This document shows, in pieces, positions 62,253-64,000 of a stretch of DNA of 64,000 nucleotides. Position numbers and translations under genes: made by a program. The notes below the pieces were generated by a model that was not told the origin of the DNA, ran no database searches, and saw only the letters and a list, made by a program, of their open reading frames with translations. The stretch is from contig NZ_JAOQJT010000011.1 in NCBI RefSeq assembly GCF_025567285.1, positions 1 to 64,000 of the forward strand. The letters run 5' to 3'. Every line of letters starts with the position of its first letter. The first letter of the stretch is position 1. Source of the DNA: Coprococcus aceti. Its GTDB lineage: Bacteria > Bacillota > Clostridia > Lachnospirales > Lachnospiraceae.

Positions 62253-63313
62253 TACCCCAGCCACACGATCAGCAGCTTTGCCATGCCATATCCTATGACA
62301 CCGCAGCCAGGGAATGTGAGCACCCAGGCGAGCACCATATCACGCACCACCTTGAGGTTGATCGCAGATGCCCTCTTCTCAGCACCCACGCCCATGATGG
62401 CTGTCGTCTTCACATGGGTGGTGCTGACCGGGATTCCACATACCGTCGAGAGCAGGATACAGAGTGCCGCCGACAGATCAGCCGCAAATCCCTGATATTT
62501 CTCAAGCTTTACCATATCCATTCCAACAGACTTGATGATCTTCTTTCCTCCAATTGATGTTCCAAGTCCCATGACAACCGAGCAAAGTATCATCATCCAT
62601 ATTGGTATCATTACATTTTCTGCACTGCTCTGTCCATTTACGAGAAACAGCCCAAGCAGGAGAACTCCCAGGAACTTCTGACCGTCCTGGGCTCCGTGCA
62701 TGAATGCCACCGCCGCCGAGCCGGCCACCTGTGCTTTTGAGAAGAAAGCATTTGTCTTTCTTCTGTCAAAGCGGTAACAGATAACCGCGAGCAGCTTGCA
62801 CACCACAAATCCGACTGCGAATCCGAGAACGGTTGACAGCACAAGACCATATATTACTTTTATCCACTCTGAAGGATTTACACCGTCCAGTCCTCCCTGA
62901 AGTGCTATGGCTGCGCCCGTAAGTCCGGCTATCAGTGCATGGCTCTCACTTGTTGGTATGCCAAATGCCCATGCACCGATTGCCCATATTACGATCGCCG
63001 TCATTGCCGCACACAGAGCGATCATAGCTGAGTCTGTGTCACCGCCGAAATTCACCATGTTCTTGATAGTCATGGCTACCTTTGAATTGACAAGCGACAT
63101 GATAAGCACCCCAAGGAAATTGCAGGCAGCCGCCATAATTATCGCCTTATCCACATCTATACATCTGGTAGACACACACGTCGCTATGGCATTTGGTGCA
63201 TCCGTCCATCCATTTACCAGAATTACTCCAAGTGTCAGCAGGACGGCGATCAAAAGCGCCGGATGGCTCACAACCTGCTCTGCAAAATATGAAAATGTAA
63301 TATTCTCCAGCAT
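62252..63313 (-). CDS. pit: Low-affinity inorganic phosphate transporter (Pit)
   Basis: 353 residues with ten hydrophobic segments and the duplicated PiT signature: VNGWTDAPNAIATCVSTR near residue 35 and GAQDGQKFLGVLLLG near 205, with SHALIAGLTGAAIA and PVSTTHVKTTAIMGVGA. It carries metal-phosphate with protons. The start overlaps the end of the P-type ATPase gene region (AGGAG 5 nt upstream) so the two are coupled. Confidence 0.9.
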   Translation of the reverse strand: MLENITFSYFAEQVVSHPALLIAVLLTLGVILVNGWTDAPNAIATCVSTRCIDVDKAIIMAAACNFLGVLIMSLVNSKVAMTIKNMVNFGGDTDSAMIALCAAMTAIVIWAIGAWAFGIPTSESHALIAGLTGAAIALQGGLDGVNPSEWIKVIYGLVLSTVLGFAVGFVVCKLLAVICYRFDRRKTNAFFSKAQVAGSAAVAFMHGAQDGQKFLGVLLLGLFLVNGQSSAENVMIPIWMMILCSVVMGLGTSIGGKKIIKSVGMDMVKLEKYQGFAADLSAALCILLSTVCGIPVSTTHVKTTAIMGVGAEKRASAINLKVVRDMVLAWVLTFPGCGVIGYGMAKLLIVWLG

Positions 63314-63315
63314 GT

Positions 63316-64000
63316 CTATCTCCTATTATCCTGTATGGCCTTAATGATCTGTATTATCGCAGTTGGTGCAAATGCAAGTCCCGCTATCTTCAGCACATCC
63401 GCTGCTCCAAGACTTACCACGCTGAACAGACTGTGAAGTCCCGGTATGAACAGGACCGCAGCCAGAAATGCCACTCCGGCTAAAAATGCATATACGCTGT
63501 ATTTATTTGATCTAAATCCAAGCTTAAACATCGACTCCTCACTTCTGCAGTTAAAACCGTGGAACAGTCTGGCAAGTGTCAGTGTTGCAAATGCCATGGT
63601 AGTGGCTTTTGCCGGACTCACCGGCAGGCCAAGATGGAATGCTGTCATGGTCGCTATAGCGATGAGAAGGCCCTCCGAGAGCATCTTTGCCATAAAGTCA
63701 GATGTCAGTATTCCCTTCTTAGGATCCCTCGGTTTTTCTGAGAGCAGCGATGGATCAGCCGGCTCCATTCCTATCGCGAGCGCAGGAAGAGAATCTGTGA
63801 GCAGGTTGATGAATAACAGATGTACAGGTGCAAACGGAACAGGCAGGGCAGCTATCGAGGTATAAAGCACCGCCAGTATTCCAGCTGTGTTTCCTGACAG
63901 CAGGAACAGTATCGCATTCTTTATGTTCCTGTATACATTTCGTCCATTTGACACCGCCTTGATGATGGTTGCAAAGTTGTCATCTGACAGTATCATAGCC
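63316..64000 (-). CDS. Calcium-type P-type ATPase, C-terminal part (runs off the right edge)
   Basis: The visible 227 residues begin at AMILSDDNFATIIKAV, which follows the GDGxND hinge in P2 ATPases, then NVYRNIKNAILFLLSGN, and the membrane block PVHLLFINLLTDSLPALAIGMEP that forms calcium site II. Four more membrane helices complete the C-terminus. It is a P2-type ATPase, likely a calcium exporter. The gene lies just upstream of pit, which could link calcium and phosphate handling. The N-terminal two thirds are outside the window. Confidence 0.85.
   Translation of the reverse strand, partial: AMILSDDNFATIIKAVSNGRNVYRNIKNAILFLLSGNTAGILAVLYTSIAALPVPFAPVHLLFINLLTDSLPALAIGMEPADPSLLSEKPRDPKKGILTSDFMAKMLSEGLLIAIATMTAFHLGLPVSPAKATTMAFATLTLARLFHGFNCRSEESMFKLGFRSNKYSVYAFLAGVAFLAAVLFIPGLHSLFSVVSLGAADVLKIAGLAFAPTAIIQIIKAIQDNRR

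Overview
The window looks like the chromosome of a low-to-moderate GC Clostridia member, most probably a Lachnospiraceae gut bacterium. The ribosomal/RNA polymerase cluster (rplJ-rplL-rpoB-rpoC-rpsL-rpsG-fusA-tuf), the strong AGGAGG-type ribosome binding sites with some GTG/TTG starts, and the MobV/TnpV-type mobile elements all fit this. Nearly all host genes between 0.4 and 55 kb lie on the minus strand.

Layout. 1-4.6 kb: two tandem consensus promoters of rRNA-operon type firing off the left edge, a Gfo/Idh/MocA oxidoreductase behind a truncated RpiR regulator, an FAD-dependent dehydrogenase and a membrane-anchored XRE regulator. 4.66-32.47 kb: two tandem integrative mobilizable elements (E1 about 14.5 kb, E2 about 13.4 kb) integrated one after the other into the 3' end of tuf. 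Both share one chassis: att core in the IREGG codons of tuf, a carried tuf tail plus terminator, repressor, divergent xis-int, replication module, DUF5348 gene, oriT-like inverted repeat, MobV relaxase and TnpV. They differ in replication genes (HTH protein plus DnaC-like ATPase in E1; CHC2 primase plus VapE-type ATPase in E2) and in defence cargo. E1 carries a GIY-YIG/helicase/Eco57I-type methylase protein with a partner, a DUF2971-like protein, a TmrB-like kinase and an unrecognised three-gene operon. E2 carries an Eco47II-type restriction-modification pair, Vsr, a DUF6602 nuclease-like protein and a PHP-ATPase protein with a small partner.

32.4-47 kb: tuf, fusA, rpsG, rpsL, a TetR-like gene, rpoC, rpoB, rplL, rplJ and an L10 leader. 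47-57.7 kb: wall hydrolases, a hydrolase-methyltransferase fusion, panD, HAD, YwlG, GNAT, DUF4097, mgsA, DUF1846 and YoaK genes. 57.9-58.6 kb: a probable type III toxin-antitoxin locus (ToxN/AbiQ-like toxin behind a short structured RNA). 58.6-60 kb: a decayed iron-alcohol dehydrogenase/PucR regulator pair. 60-64 kb: lrgAB, a DUF47-Pit phosphate transport pair separated by a 212-bp inverted-repeat element, and the end of a P-type ATPase.

The most notable results are the tuf-targeting tandem elements, which replace the last codons and terminator of EF-Tu; their matched but sequence-divergent control switches (operators inside the xis-int promoter spacer) and integrase arm sites; the type III TA locus with a non-classical antitoxin RNA; and the uncharacterised cargo operon of E1. 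Functional calls rest on reading motifs by eye; no database search was possible.
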